NCBI GenBank assembly: GCA_038257015.1
Contig: JBBSJS010000014.1
Location: 1-20,752, forward strand
Direction: 5' to 3'
DNA length: 20,752 nucleotides
Source: UBA920 sp038257015
GTDB taxonomy: Bacteria; Patescibacteriota; Doudnabacteria; UBA920
A program made the position numbers and the translations under genes. The notes beneath the pieces are model-generated. The model did not search any database. It was not told the DNA's origin and was given only the letters and a program-made list of their open reading frames with translations. This document shows positions 8,313 through 15,722 of this stretch, one piece after another. Numbering within the stretch: position 1 is the stretch's first letter; each line of letters opens with the position of its first letter.

Positions 8313-8324
8313 ATTGGTTATATT
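8296..8324 (+). promoter_or_regulatory. Predicted promoter for the DHH-like gene
   Basis: -35 TTGACC (8296-8301) and -10 TATATT (8319-8324) have 17-base spacing. A transcript starting near 8331 would have a leader of about 29 bases before ATG 8360. It shares about 17 bases with the leftward tsaE promoter, so the two probably compete for RNA polymerase. Confidence 0.6.
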
Positions 8325-8359
8325 ACTAGGCTGTATTAATAAATCCACTATACATATTT

Positions 8360-9517
8360 ATGGCTGTCAATTTTGAGCAAAGTTTAGCAGTTTTGAAAAA
8401 ATCCAATAAAATTGGGGTTATTTTACCATCAGAGATTAGTATCGATGCTTGGGCTGCAGCCTGCGCGCTTAGTTTTTGGGGAGCATCAAATAATAAAGAG
8501 ATTCAGGTTATTTCTGAAGCTAAGTCTGTTCCACCGCTACACTTTTTAGGAAACTTGCCCGTAATTCAATCAGGATTTTCTGCATCGGACCAATTTTTAA
8601 TCAAGGTCAGCACTTCAAACAGTTCCCTAAAAGAACTTAGTTATAACCTTGAACCAAACGGAATTGTTATAAATTTAAAATCTGAAAATGGTTTGTTCTC
8701 ACCCGAAGATGTAAGCTTTGCATCCTCAACTCAAAATTATGATGCTTTTGTTCTGCTAGGTGTTAAAAATTTGGATTCTTTGGGAAAGCTTTATACAGAT
8801 AACGCAGATTTATTTTTTAACACTCTAAAACTAAACCTAGACATTAATCCTAGCAATGAATATTTTGGCACTATAAATGTCGTCGACATCCTTGCTACCA
8901 GTCTTTGTGAGTTATTGTCGCCACTACTAACCAATAACGAACAAACACAAGAGGATATTTCTCAACCACTTGCCACCAGTTTACTTGCTGGAATAATTGC
9001 TCAAACGCACAGCTTTCGAGATCCAAAGACTTCGCCAAAAACTCTTAACATTGCTGCAAGACTAGTTGAGCAAGGAGCGAAACAGCCTGAAATAATTCAA
9101 CATTTATACAAGACTAAAAACTTTTCTCTATTAAAGCTTTGGGGAAGAGCTTTGGCAAGAATTGTTTCTGTTCCCGAATTAAAAGCTCTGCACACTACAC
9201 TTACCAATATTGATTTTGAAAAAACCGGTGAAACTATAAATGCGTTGCCAAGTGTGATGAAAGATATTTTAGAAAATGTAAACAACTACAACCTGGCGGT
9301 GTTGGCTGCAGAAAATGGCCAAACCACAAGTTTGCTAATTGCGGGGCTTCCGCACATCCCACTGCAAAATATTCTTGGTGAGTTAAAGCTTCCGCAATCA
9401 GAACCCACGGCGCTTATTGGTTCGTACGAATTTGTTTTGCTTCACAATCTTTCAGTCCGGCCCGATCATTTAATAGAGTCTGTCATGAGCTCTGTGACAA
9501 AAACACTCAACAGCTAA
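8360..9517 (+). CDS. DHH-family (NrnA-like) protein with degenerate active-site motifs
   Basis: The 385-residue protein has the layout of bifunctional oligoribonuclease/pAp phosphatase NrnA-type DHH phosphoesterases, but the metal ligands are lost. The first motif, normally H-x-x-P-D-G-D, reads as LPSEISIDAWAAACAL (residues 22-37), keeping only Asp29. The next conserved Asp region reads VLLGVKNLDSLG, with Gly134 at the usual Asp. The DHH triplet is Asp161-Ile162-Asn163, in NLDINPSNEYFGTINVVD. The fourth site reads AQTHSF instead of the usual (T/S)DTGSF. The remainder, including TLNIAARLVEQGA and a C-terminal DHHA1-like half, aligns well. Fold assignment is good; catalysis by the usual metal mechanism is unlikely. 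It may bind nucleic acid or nucleotide. It is monocistronic, diverging from tsaE. Confidence 0.75.
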   Translation: MAVNFEQSLAVLKKSNKIGVILPSEISIDAWAAACALSFWGASNNKEIQVISEAKSVPPLHFLGNLPVIQSGFSASDQFLIKVSTSNSSLKELSYNLEPNGIVINLKSENGLFSPEDVSFASSTQNYDAFVLLGVKNLDSLGKLYTDNADLFFNTLKLNLDINPSNEYFGTINVVDILATSLCELLSPLLTNNEQTQEDISQPLATSLLAGIIAQTHSFRDPKTSPKTLNIAARLVEQGAKQPEIIQHLYKTKNFSLLKLWGRALARIVSVPELKALHTTLTNIDFEKTGETINALPSVMKDILENVNNYNLAVLAAENGQTTSLLIAGLPHIPLQNILGELKLPQSEPTALIGSYEFVLLHNLSVRPDHLIESVMSSVTKTLNS

Positions 9518-9521
9518 ATTA

Positions 9522-9530
9522 TGTTATAAT
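9522..9530 (+). promoter_or_regulatory. Possible extended -10 promoter for pilB
   Basis: TGTTATAAT is an extended -10 (TGn-TATAAT). No good -35 is seen at the matching distance (9502-9507 reads AACACT). Transcription would begin near 9537, inside the hairpin at 9531-9548. This would leave a leader of about 50 bases for pilB. Confidence 0.4.
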
Positions 9531-9551
9531 AAGGGTCGAAAGACCCTTTTT
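9531..9551 (+). terminator. Terminator after the DHH-like gene
   Basis: A 7-bp stem, AAGGGTC (9531-9537) with GACCCTT (9542-9548), is closed by a GAAA tetraloop and followed by a run of T. It lies 14 bases after the stop codon. Confidence 0.75.
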
Positions 9552-9589
9552 GTTTAGAAATCAAAAAGAAAAACAAATAAAAAAACATA

Positions 9590-11236
9590 GTGTCTAATTT
9601 TCTCTCCACCAACACCGACGATCTAAACCGGGTGTTGTCAGACCAAAACCGAACCTTTGAAGAAAAACAAGCGCAACAAAAAGCGCTGACTTTGCAAATG
9701 CCTTACATGAACTTGAAGCAATTCCCCGTAGACTTACAAGCTCTAAGTTTGTTTAGTGAAGATGAAGCAACACACAGCCACTCAATTCCATTTTTTAAAG
9801 ATCCTCATGACATTCGCATCGGCACAATAGATCCAAAAAACCAGCTCTTAAAAGAGAAGGTTAAAACTTTTGACCCCAAAATTAAAGTAACAATTTACTT
9901 AATTTCTGACACTAGTTATAGCAACTTAGTTAAGTATTACACTAAAGTGGCAAGGATTAGTTCACAGTTCACAGAAACTGTTCAAGTTGATTCAAAAACT
10001 GATTCACTCCAAAAACTGCAAACACTGTCCGATCCAAACGGTTTTATTAAAGCCAACGCTACAGAAATACTTTCTGATATTTTTGGCGCAGCCATAACCT
10101 TAAACTCCTCCGATATTCACTTAGAAGGCGAAGAGCATTTATTGAAAGTGCGTTTTCGAATTGATGGAGTGCTTAACGACACTGCGCACTTGCCGACATC
10201 TTTGCAAAAAACTTTAATATCGAGAATTAAAATGCTATCAAAACTAAAACTGAATATTGAGAACGAGCCTCAAGATGGACGCATGACTGTGTACCAAGAC
10301 AACAAACCAATTGATATTCGTGTTTCAACACTTCCTTCAGCATATGGCGAGTCTGTAGTAATGCGTTTGTTGGGAGTTGGTGCAACCAATGCACAAGTTG
10401 AAGATTTGGGACTACAAGGCTTGGCTAAACAAGTTATTTTAAACCAAATTGAAAAACCGAATGGAATGATTCTAACCACAGGACCAACCGGGAGTGGTAA
10501 AACTACAACTCTCTATGCTTTCTTACGAAAACTAAATCAGCCAGGTGTAAAAATTATTACCCTTGAAGACCCTGTTGAGTATAAATTAGAAGGTGTTCAA
10601 CAAACTCCAATCGACCACAATGTAGATTTTAATTTTGCCAAAGGACTGCGTTCTATTTTACGCCAAGATCCAGATATTGTAATGGTGGGTGAAATTCGTG
10701 ATCCAGAAACTGCAGAAACCGCATTGCAGGCTGCGTTAACCGGACACATTGTATTGTCTACATTGCACACCAACGATGCATCCGGGGCTGTTCCGCGACT
10801 TATTACGATGGGGGTAAAACCTTTTATTATTGCACCAGCTTTAAATGTCATTATTGCCCAGCGGTTGGTAAGAAGAATTTGTCAGTTTTGTATTCAACCA
10901 CAAGAACTTGATGAAGCGTTAGCAGAAAAAGTAAACCAAGCACTCAAAAGTATTCCAGCCAAAGCGGGATTGCCAATTCCAGAAAAGCCAGAATTTTTTC
11001 ATTCAACCGGCTGTGATAAATGTAAAGGACTTGGTTATAAAGGGCGCATTGGTGTTTATGAAGTAATCGAAGTAAACGACAATATTAGAGCCATGATTAA
11101 CGGAGAAGCTTCGGGTGTGGAAATTAGGAAAGCTGCTGTTGCTGATGGAACAGTGTCGATGATGCAGGATGGCTTAGTAAAAGCTTTGCAAAAACTGACT
11201 GATTTAACTGAGGTATTCCGGGTAACAGGAGGTTAA
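9590..11236 (+). CDS. pilB: Type IV pilus/type II secretion assembly ATPase (GspE/PilB family)
   Basis: This hexameric cytoplasmic ATPase powers pilus extension or pseudopilus assembly at the inner membrane. The 548-residue protein has an N-terminal domain of about 150 residues that is only weakly like the usual MshEN domain. The catalytic core has Walker A GPTGSGKTTT (298-307), the Asp box TLEDPVEY, Walker B GEIRDPETAETALQAALTGH (367-386) and the His box STLHTND. A tetracysteine zinc site (Cys431, Cys434, Cys475, Cys478) follows, as in PilB/GspE rather than PilT. The start is a GTG, because a stop lies 4 codons upstream and no ATG is nearby; there is no Shine-Dalgarno. Pilin, PilC and PilT genes are not in this window, so the gene stands alone with its own terminator. 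Confidence 0.93.
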   Translation: MSNFLSTNTDDLNRVLSDQNRTFEEKQAQQKALTLQMPYMNLKQFPVDLQALSLFSEDEATHSHSIPFFKDPHDIRIGTIDPKNQLLKEKVKTFDPKIKVTIYLISDTSYSNLVKYYTKVARISSQFTETVQVDSKTDSLQKLQTLSDPNGFIKANATEILSDIFGAAITLNSSDIHLEGEEHLLKVRFRIDGVLNDTAHLPTSLQKTLISRIKMLSKLKLNIENEPQDGRMTVYQDNKPIDIRVSTLPSAYGESVVMRLLGVGATNAQVEDLGLQGLAKQVILNQIEKPNGMILTTGPTGSGKTTTLYAFLRKLNQPGVKIITLEDPVEYKLEGVQQTPIDHNVDFNFAKGLRSILRQDPDIVMVGEIRDPETAETALQAALTGHIVLSTLHTNDASGAVPRLITMGVKPFIIAPALNVIIAQRLVRRICQFCIQPQELDEALAEKVNQALKSIPAKAGLPIPEKPEFFHSTGCDKCKGLGYKGRIGVYEVIEVNDNIRAMINGEASGVEIRKAAVADGTVSMMQDGLVKALQKLTDLTEVFRVTGG

Positions 11237-11254
11237 TCGGAAGTAAAAAATGCA

Positions 11255-11280
11255 AAAACCGCTTGAACAAGGCGGTTTTA
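11255..11280 (+). terminator. Terminator after pilB
   Basis: A hairpin of AAAACCGC with GCGGTTTT, extended by TT/AA with a single bulged G, has a GAAC loop and ends in a T-rich tract. It shares the ACCGC/GCGGT core with other terminators here. Confidence 0.7.
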
Positions 11281-11283
11281 TTA

Positions 11284-11315
11284 TTGACAAAAATAGATAA
11301 ATATGGTACTATAAT
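11284..11315 (+). promoter_or_regulatory. Promoter of the secreted-protein gene
   Basis: A perfect -35 TTGACA (11284-11289) is followed either by TACTAT at 17 bases (11307-11312) or by a perfect TATAAT at 20 bases (11310-11315). The transcript would start near 11319-11322, giving a leader of about 60 bases. Confidence 0.7.
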
Positions 11316-11316
11316 C

Positions 11317-11338
11317 AGTTGCTTAATTTCGAGCAACT
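11317..11338. promoter_or_regulatory. Operator-like inverted repeat over the transcription start
   Basis: AGTTGCT (11317-11323) and AGCAACT (11332-11338) are perfect 7-base inverted arms with an 8-base spacer. They directly overlap the predicted +1, a usual place for a repressor site. Four T follow, so a role as an RNA hairpin is also possible if transcription starts upstream. Confidence 0.4.
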
Positions 11339-11379
11339 TTTGTTAATAGTTCTTTACATGTCTTAGGAGGACAATAAAA

Positions 11380-12222
11380 GTGAAAAATTTAGGTTTAGTT
11401 ATTTTCGTCATGACGTCGGCGTTGTTTGTTTTCGTATCTGGTTCGTTTGGTCAGGCATTGCCTACAGGAGCCAGAATTCTCCCTGAGTCGGATAAGAAAG
11501 TCTTGGTTGGTCAGTATGAACGAGGCGAGTTCAGTGCAACCAATGCAGGTCCGGCTCAGTTCACATTTATGATAGCGGGCGACTACAGAGTCGGTGCTAC
11601 TGTCTATGCTCGCAACTCGACTTATGTCAAAGGCGATGTTACAGTTATCGGTGTCAGAAGATACCCCAATTCCCCGGCGCAATACTTGCAAGCAATATTT
11701 CTGAGCGCAGGAGTTCCTGAAGGAGCTGCTTGGTATGCTCTTGAAGAGAGTAAGAAAGCTCTTTGGAACGAAAGCGGTGGAATCGCTACTTATGAAGTGT
11801 TGGTGTTCAGTGGTAGTTCTGTATCAGTTTTTAGAACTGAACGAGACTATAATAACTATGACGCGCTTAATAGAAGTCACCGCTTTATATCTGGTGGTAA
11901 TTCTGTTTACGACAATAATGGCAATATGACCATATACTTGTTCGGAAATTTTATCGATCAAGTTTCCGTTGTCGTTAGAAACGAAAATGGTTGGGAATGG
12001 GCGGTACCTGCGAAGGCTATAGCCAGTAATAGTTTTATGGTTACGATCAACATGTCCGCGGTTCAATACTTTGAGAAGTACGGAGATATTCAAATTGCCG
12101 TCGCAAATGGTGACAGGTCGTCAGACCAGTACACCATGAGAATCAAAAGGTTCAACCAGAGTCTTGTCGAAAAAGAGAATATTCTCCTTCAGAAAATGAT
12201 AGAGATGTATTCGCTCAAATAA
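11380..12222 (+). CDS. Secreted protein of unknown function with Ig-like C-terminal region
   Basis: The 280-residue protein starts at a GTG preceded by AGGAGG (11365-11370) at 9-base spacing, one of the few real Shine-Dalgarno sites in the window. A Sec-type signal peptide is clear: Lys2, a hydrophobic core to about residue 20, and a likely cleavage after Gly-Gln-Ala (residue 26). The mature protein is cysteine-free and rich in beta-prone, aromatic and Asn/Gly/Ser residues. The segment NMTIYLFGNFIDQVSVVVRN and the following strands resemble an IPT/TIG-like beta sandwich, a weak resemblance only. The C-terminus (from about residue 255) is a charged helix. Codon choice (many GTC, GGC, TCG, TAC) differs from the neighbouring genes. 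It has its own promoter and terminator, as an acquired or separately regulated gene would. I do not recognise a family. Confidence 0.8.
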   Translation: MKNLGLVIFVMTSALFVFVSGSFGQALPTGARILPESDKKVLVGQYERGEFSATNAGPAQFTFMIAGDYRVGATVYARNSTYVKGDVTVIGVRRYPNSPAQYLQAIFLSAGVPEGAAWYALEESKKALWNESGGIATYEVLVFSGSSVSVFRTERDYNNYDALNRSHRFISGGNSVYDNNGNMTIYLFGNFIDQVSVVVRNENGWEWAVPAKAIASNSFMVTINMSAVQYFEKYGDIQIAVANGDRSSDQYTMRIKRFNQSLVEKENILLQKMIEMYSLK

Positions 12223-12239
12223 CTACTCACTTTAGGATC

Positions 12240-12276
12240 AAGCCGCTGCAATAACCATCTGCAGTGGCTTTTTTTT
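12240..12276 (+). terminator. Strong terminator after the secreted-protein gene
   Basis: An 11-bp stem with one G-T wobble (AAGCCGCTGCA at 12240-12250 with TGCAGTGGCTT at 12260-12270) is followed by six more T. Confidence 0.9.
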
Positions 12277-12291
12277 ATGTTCTAAAAAAGG

Positions 12292-12297
12292 TACAAT
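12292..12297 (+). promoter_or_regulatory. Possible -10 for polA, giving a near-leaderless mRNA
   Basis: TACAAT is the best -10 between the strong upstream terminator and the polA ATG at 12307. The -35 is not recognisable. The transcript would start only about 3 bases before the ATG. Confidence 0.35.
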
Positions 12298-12306
12298 GAG
12301 CATAAT

Positions 12307-15120
12307 ATGTCTATCAAAAAAAGCCACAATCGTTATATGTTAATTGATGGAAACGCTCTAGTCCACAGAGGTTTTCATGCCATTCCAACTCTCACCAATA
12401 AGTCTGGTGAACACACTAATGCAGTCTATGGTTTTGCTATGATTTTGTTGCGCGCAATCAAAGACTTAAAACCAACTCACATTGCCTGTAGTTTTGATTT
12501 AGCCGGACCAACTTTTCGCCATGAGCAATATGCTGAATATAAAGGAACAAGAGTAAAGGCTGCACAAGAACTTTACGACCAATTCCCTAGAGTTAAAGAA
12601 GTTGTGCGCTCTTTAAATATCCCTATTTTTGAAATTGAAGGCTTTGAAGCTGACGATGTTTTGGGAACTCTTACCAAACACATCTGTCACAAACATGAAG
12701 ATGATTGTGATGTTATGGTTGTGACTGGTGACCTTGATAGTTTGCAGTTGGTAAACAAGTGCGTAAAAATTTACACTCTCCGAAAAGGTTTAGCAGATAC
12801 TGCTATTTATGATGAAGCTGCGATTCAAGAACGATATGGACTCAAGCCTTTGCAAATGATTGATTATAAAGCTTTGCGTGGCGACCCATCGGATAACATC
12901 AAAGGAGTTAAGGGTATTGGCGAGAAAACTGCCATGGATTTGATTCAACAGTTTGGTAGCATTAACGCCTTATATGAATTTATTAAAATCGGAAAAAATT
13001 TAGATAAAATTAAACCTCGACCACTGAAGCTTTTAATTGAAGGGGAGGCTGATGCGCGCTTTTCGTATGACTTATCTAAAATAGTTTTAGATGTCCCTAT
13101 CGAAATCAACATCCCACCTTATGAGTTCCATGGAAATGATTTGGATAAAACAGTTAAGCTTTTCCAAGAACTAGAATTCCGTAGTTTGGTAGAAAAACTG
13201 CCAAAGAACTACAACGGCGCAGAAGCAACTACTGATAAGAGTACCGACTCAAAGCAATCAAGTGCATTAAAGCAAACTTCAAGTAGAGAAACAGAATCTG
13301 AAAATTTAGAAATACCTGTTGCTAGTGCAAGTATCGGAAAGCAAGACTATCAGCTGATAGACACAGAACAAAAGTTAGGGGAGTTGGCAGTAATCCTAGA
13401 AAAACAGGGAAGCTTTGTAATTGATACAGAAACTGATTCTGTAAATGCTATAGTTGCCGACTTGGTTGGTATTTCGATTTGTTTTAAAGAAGGAGAAGCT
13501 TATTATGTTCCAGCTCATATTGTTTTAAAAAGCGAAAATTTAAAATCTATTTTAGAAAACCCTGTTATAAAAAAAACCGGGCAAAATATTAAGTACGATG
13601 CTTTGGTCTTAGAAAATTCAGGAATCAACCTACAAGGTGTTCGCTTCGACACAATGATCGCTTCTTATTTACTAAATGCAGGTATTCGCCAACATGGATT
13701 AGATGCCTTGGCTTTTAATATGCTTGGTTATCAAATGCAATCCATTGAGGAGTTGATTGGTAAAGGCAAAAATCAAATCACCATGAAAGAAGTTCCGGTT
13801 GAAAAAGTAAGCTGGTATGCTTGTGAAGATGTTGACATTACTTTTAGGCTCGAGCAAATATTCGCTGAACAATTACAGAAAGAAAAACTTTTCAAAGTTT
13901 TTTCTGAAATTGAAATTCCCTTGATTCCAGTACTTGCCAGAATGGAGCGCACAGGTATAAAATTGAACACTCAATTGCTTGAAGGTTTGTCGAAGCGATG
14001 TGAAAATGAATTAAAAAGTTTAGAAACAACAATTTACAGATTAGCTGGTGAAGAATTTAACATTGGTTCTCCAAAGCAACTTCAAGAAATTCTTTATAAT
14101 AAACTACAGCTTACGGCCGGAAAGAAAAACAAAACTGGTTTATCGACTGCTGCAAGCGAGCTAGAAAAACTTCGAGGTGAACACGAAATTATTGATTCAA
14201 TATTATCTTTCCGCGAGCTATCTAAACTACAATCTACTTACCTAAGTGCACTTCCTCAAATCGTTAACCCGCAAACTGGAAGAATTCATACAAGTTATAA
14301 TCAAACCATCGCAGCCACTGGCCGTCTTTCGAGTACTGATCCAAACTTGCAAAACATTCCAATCCGAGGTGATGGCATTGGCTCAGAAATACGCCAAGCT
14401 TTTGTGGCAGAAACCGGCTATAAATTAATGGCATTAGATTATTCTCAAATCGAACTGCGCATTGTTGCACACTTAGCAGAAGACGACGCAATGATGGAAG
14501 TTTTTCAAGAAGGATTGGATATTCACACAACTACTGCCATGGCAGTGTTCGATGTGCCAGCTTCTGAGGTTACCGCTGACATGCGTCGCGATGCCAAGGT
14601 AATCAATTTCGGAATTCTTTACGGGCTTTCAAGTTTTGGACTCTCTAGTAGAATAGGAGAGATTGGTTGGTCGGAAGCAAAAGACTTCATTGATAAATAT
14701 TTCCAAGCATACCCACAAGTTCATAATTATCTAGAACGAATCAAGCAAGAGGTCCGAGAAAATACTTTCATCACAAACGAGCTTGGTCGTGTTAGAAAAT
14801 TTCCTGAGATTACTTCTTCGCAATTCTTTATTCGTGCGGCGGCAGAGCGCGCCGCAGTAAATTTCCCGATTCAAAGTTTGAGCGCCGATATTATAAAAAT
14901 CGCGATGCTTGAAATAGATAAACAAATCCTTGACCACAGCGATGAAATTAAAATGCTCTTGCAAGTTCATGATGAATTAGTATTTGAGGTTCGTGAGGAT
15001 GTAGTCGCTAAGTGGGAAGAAATTATCAAACCAATTATGGAAAACTCCGTGAAGTTGAAAGTCCCGGTAATAGTAGAGTCAAAAGTTGGCTCCAATTGGG
15101 GTGACATGGGAAAACTATAA
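12307..15120 (+). CDS. polA: DNA polymerase I (5' nuclease, 3'-5' exonuclease, polymerase)
   Basis: Pol I fills gaps and removes RNA primers in replication and repair. The 937-residue protein has all three domains. The 5' nuclease/FEN domain spans about residues 1-290, with the metal-binding FEADDVLGTL and helix-hairpin motif GDPSDNIKGVKGIGEKTA. A variable Ser/Thr/Glu-rich linker lies near 300-335. The 3'-5' exonuclease appears active, with DTET (Asp373, Glu375) and YACED (Tyr504, Asp508). The polymerase domain has motif A DYSQIELR (Asp711), the O-helix RRDAKVINFGILYG with Phe768, and motif C LQVHDELVFEV (His888, Asp889, Glu890). Phe in the O-helix matches E. coli rather than the Tyr of T7-type enzymes. 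No Shine-Dalgarno is present. An alternative start at residue 11 (12337) is possible. Confidence 0.97.
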   Translation: MSIKKSHNRYMLIDGNALVHRGFHAIPTLTNKSGEHTNAVYGFAMILLRAIKDLKPTHIACSFDLAGPTFRHEQYAEYKGTRVKAAQELYDQFPRVKEVVRSLNIPIFEIEGFEADDVLGTLTKHICHKHEDDCDVMVVTGDLDSLQLVNKCVKIYTLRKGLADTAIYDEAAIQERYGLKPLQMIDYKALRGDPSDNIKGVKGIGEKTAMDLIQQFGSINALYEFIKIGKNLDKIKPRPLKLLIEGEADARFSYDLSKIVLDVPIEINIPPYEFHGNDLDKTVKLFQELEFRSLVEKLPKNYNGAEATTDKSTDSKQSSALKQTSSRETESENLEIPVASASIGKQDYQLIDTEQKLGELAVILEKQGSFVIDTETDSVNAIVADLVGISICFKEGEAYYVPAHIVLKSENLKSILENPVIKKTGQNIKYDALVLENSGINLQGVRFDTMIASYLLNAGIRQHGLDALAFNMLGYQMQSIEELIGKGKNQITMKEVPVEKVSWYACEDVDITFRLEQIFAEQLQKEKLFKVFSEIEIPLIPVLARMERTGIKLNTQLLEGLSKRCENELKSLETTIYRLAGEEFNIGSPKQLQEILYNKLQLTAGKKNKTGLSTAASELEKLRGEHEIIDSILSFRELSKLQSTYLSALPQIVNPQTGRIHTSYNQTIAATGRLSSTDPNLQNIPIRGDGIGSEIRQAFVAETGYKLMALDYSQIELRIVAHLAEDDAMMEVFQEGLDIHTTTAMAVFDVPASEVTADMRRDAKVINFGILYGLSSFGLSSRIGEIGWSEAKDFIDKYFQAYPQVHNYLERIKQEVRENTFITNELGRVRKFPEITSSQFFIRAAAERAAVNFPIQSLSADIIKIAMLEIDKQILDHSDEIKMLLQVHDELVFEVREDVVAKWEEIIKPIMENSVKLKVPVIVESKVGSNWGDMGKL

Positions 15121-15138
15121 GCAACACAATTAAGATTT

Positions 15139-15172
15139 AAAAAATCCCGAACTGTATGGTTCGGGATTTTTT
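15139..15172. terminator. Bidirectional terminator between polA and rpsT
   Basis: A 14-bp stem (six A then TCCCGAAC, mirrored by GTTCGGGA then six T) encloses a TGTATG loop. It ends both polA and the convergent rpsT, whose stop codon it overlaps. Confidence 0.92.
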
Positions 15173-15438
15173 TATTTGCTGATTTTTGCAATAGCTTTTG
15201 CTAAACGAGATTTTTTACGAGAAGCAGTGTTCTTGTGAATCACGTTTTTCTTAGCAGCTTTGTCTAAAGCAGACATGGCTTTCTTTAGGTTTTCTACAGC
15301 TTCGCTGGATTCACCTGCGGTGATTGCAGAAGTTGTAGCTTTAACAGCACTCTTGTATTTGTACTTGGTGCGCAAGTTAATGGCTTGGCGTAAGCGTGAG
15401 TGACGCATTGCCTTACTTGCAGATTTACTATTTGGCAT
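15172..15438 (-). CDS. rpsT: Small-subunit ribosomal protein bS20
   Basis: bS20 binds 16S rRNA early in 30S assembly. The 88-residue length, very basic composition, N-terminus MPNSKSASKAMRHSRLRQAI and three-helix pattern ending in KNTASRKKSRLAKAIAKISK are typical. There is no Shine-Dalgarno before the ATG. A possible -10 TAAAAT lies about 8 bases upstream, which would make a very short or absent leader. The gene is monocistronic, converging on polA through a shared terminator. Confidence 0.95.
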   Translation of the reverse strand: MPNSKSASKAMRHSRLRQAINLRTKYKYKSAVKATTSAITAGESSEAVENLKKAMSALDKAAKKNVIHKNTASRKKSRLAKAIAKISK

Positions 15439-15563
15439 TATAAATTATTTTAAGTTTAAATGTTTGTCGCTTCATTGACCCTTATCTAATTTGACACGGA
15501 AGACAGGGAACTAAGTAAAGCCAACTAATCTTAGCAAAAACATTCAGTTTTGACAAGTCTAAG

Positions 15564-15594
15564 AAAAAACCGCCCTAATGCAACTCGGGGCGGT
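15564..15594 (-). terminator. Terminator downstream of uvrB
   Basis: Read leftward, ACCGCCC pairs with GGGCGGT around a 12-base loop and runs straight into six T. It would end the uvrB transcript about 145-170 bases after the stop codon. On the + strand only GTTTT follows, so termination that way is weaker. Confidence 0.75.
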
Positions 15595-15722
15595 GTTTTA
15601 ACGCAGGAGCGTCGGTTTGCGCACGGATCACCTGTGTGCGCCGGACTCTAAAATGCAGCTTCCTCCTTCTATGTCGAATGACGGTACGACATTCAAAGTA
15701 AGAGCATCTTAACTAATCCGGT

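Noticed and set aside
8235..8348. GTG 8348 or ATG 8303 start for TsaE
   Set aside because: Both lie within or upstream of the predicted promoter and add residues not seen in the family.
15625..15671. Fragment of 16S rRNA 3' end
   Set aside because: Only two short pieces match, separated by unrelated sequence and without the helix 45 hairpin; not an rRNA gene.
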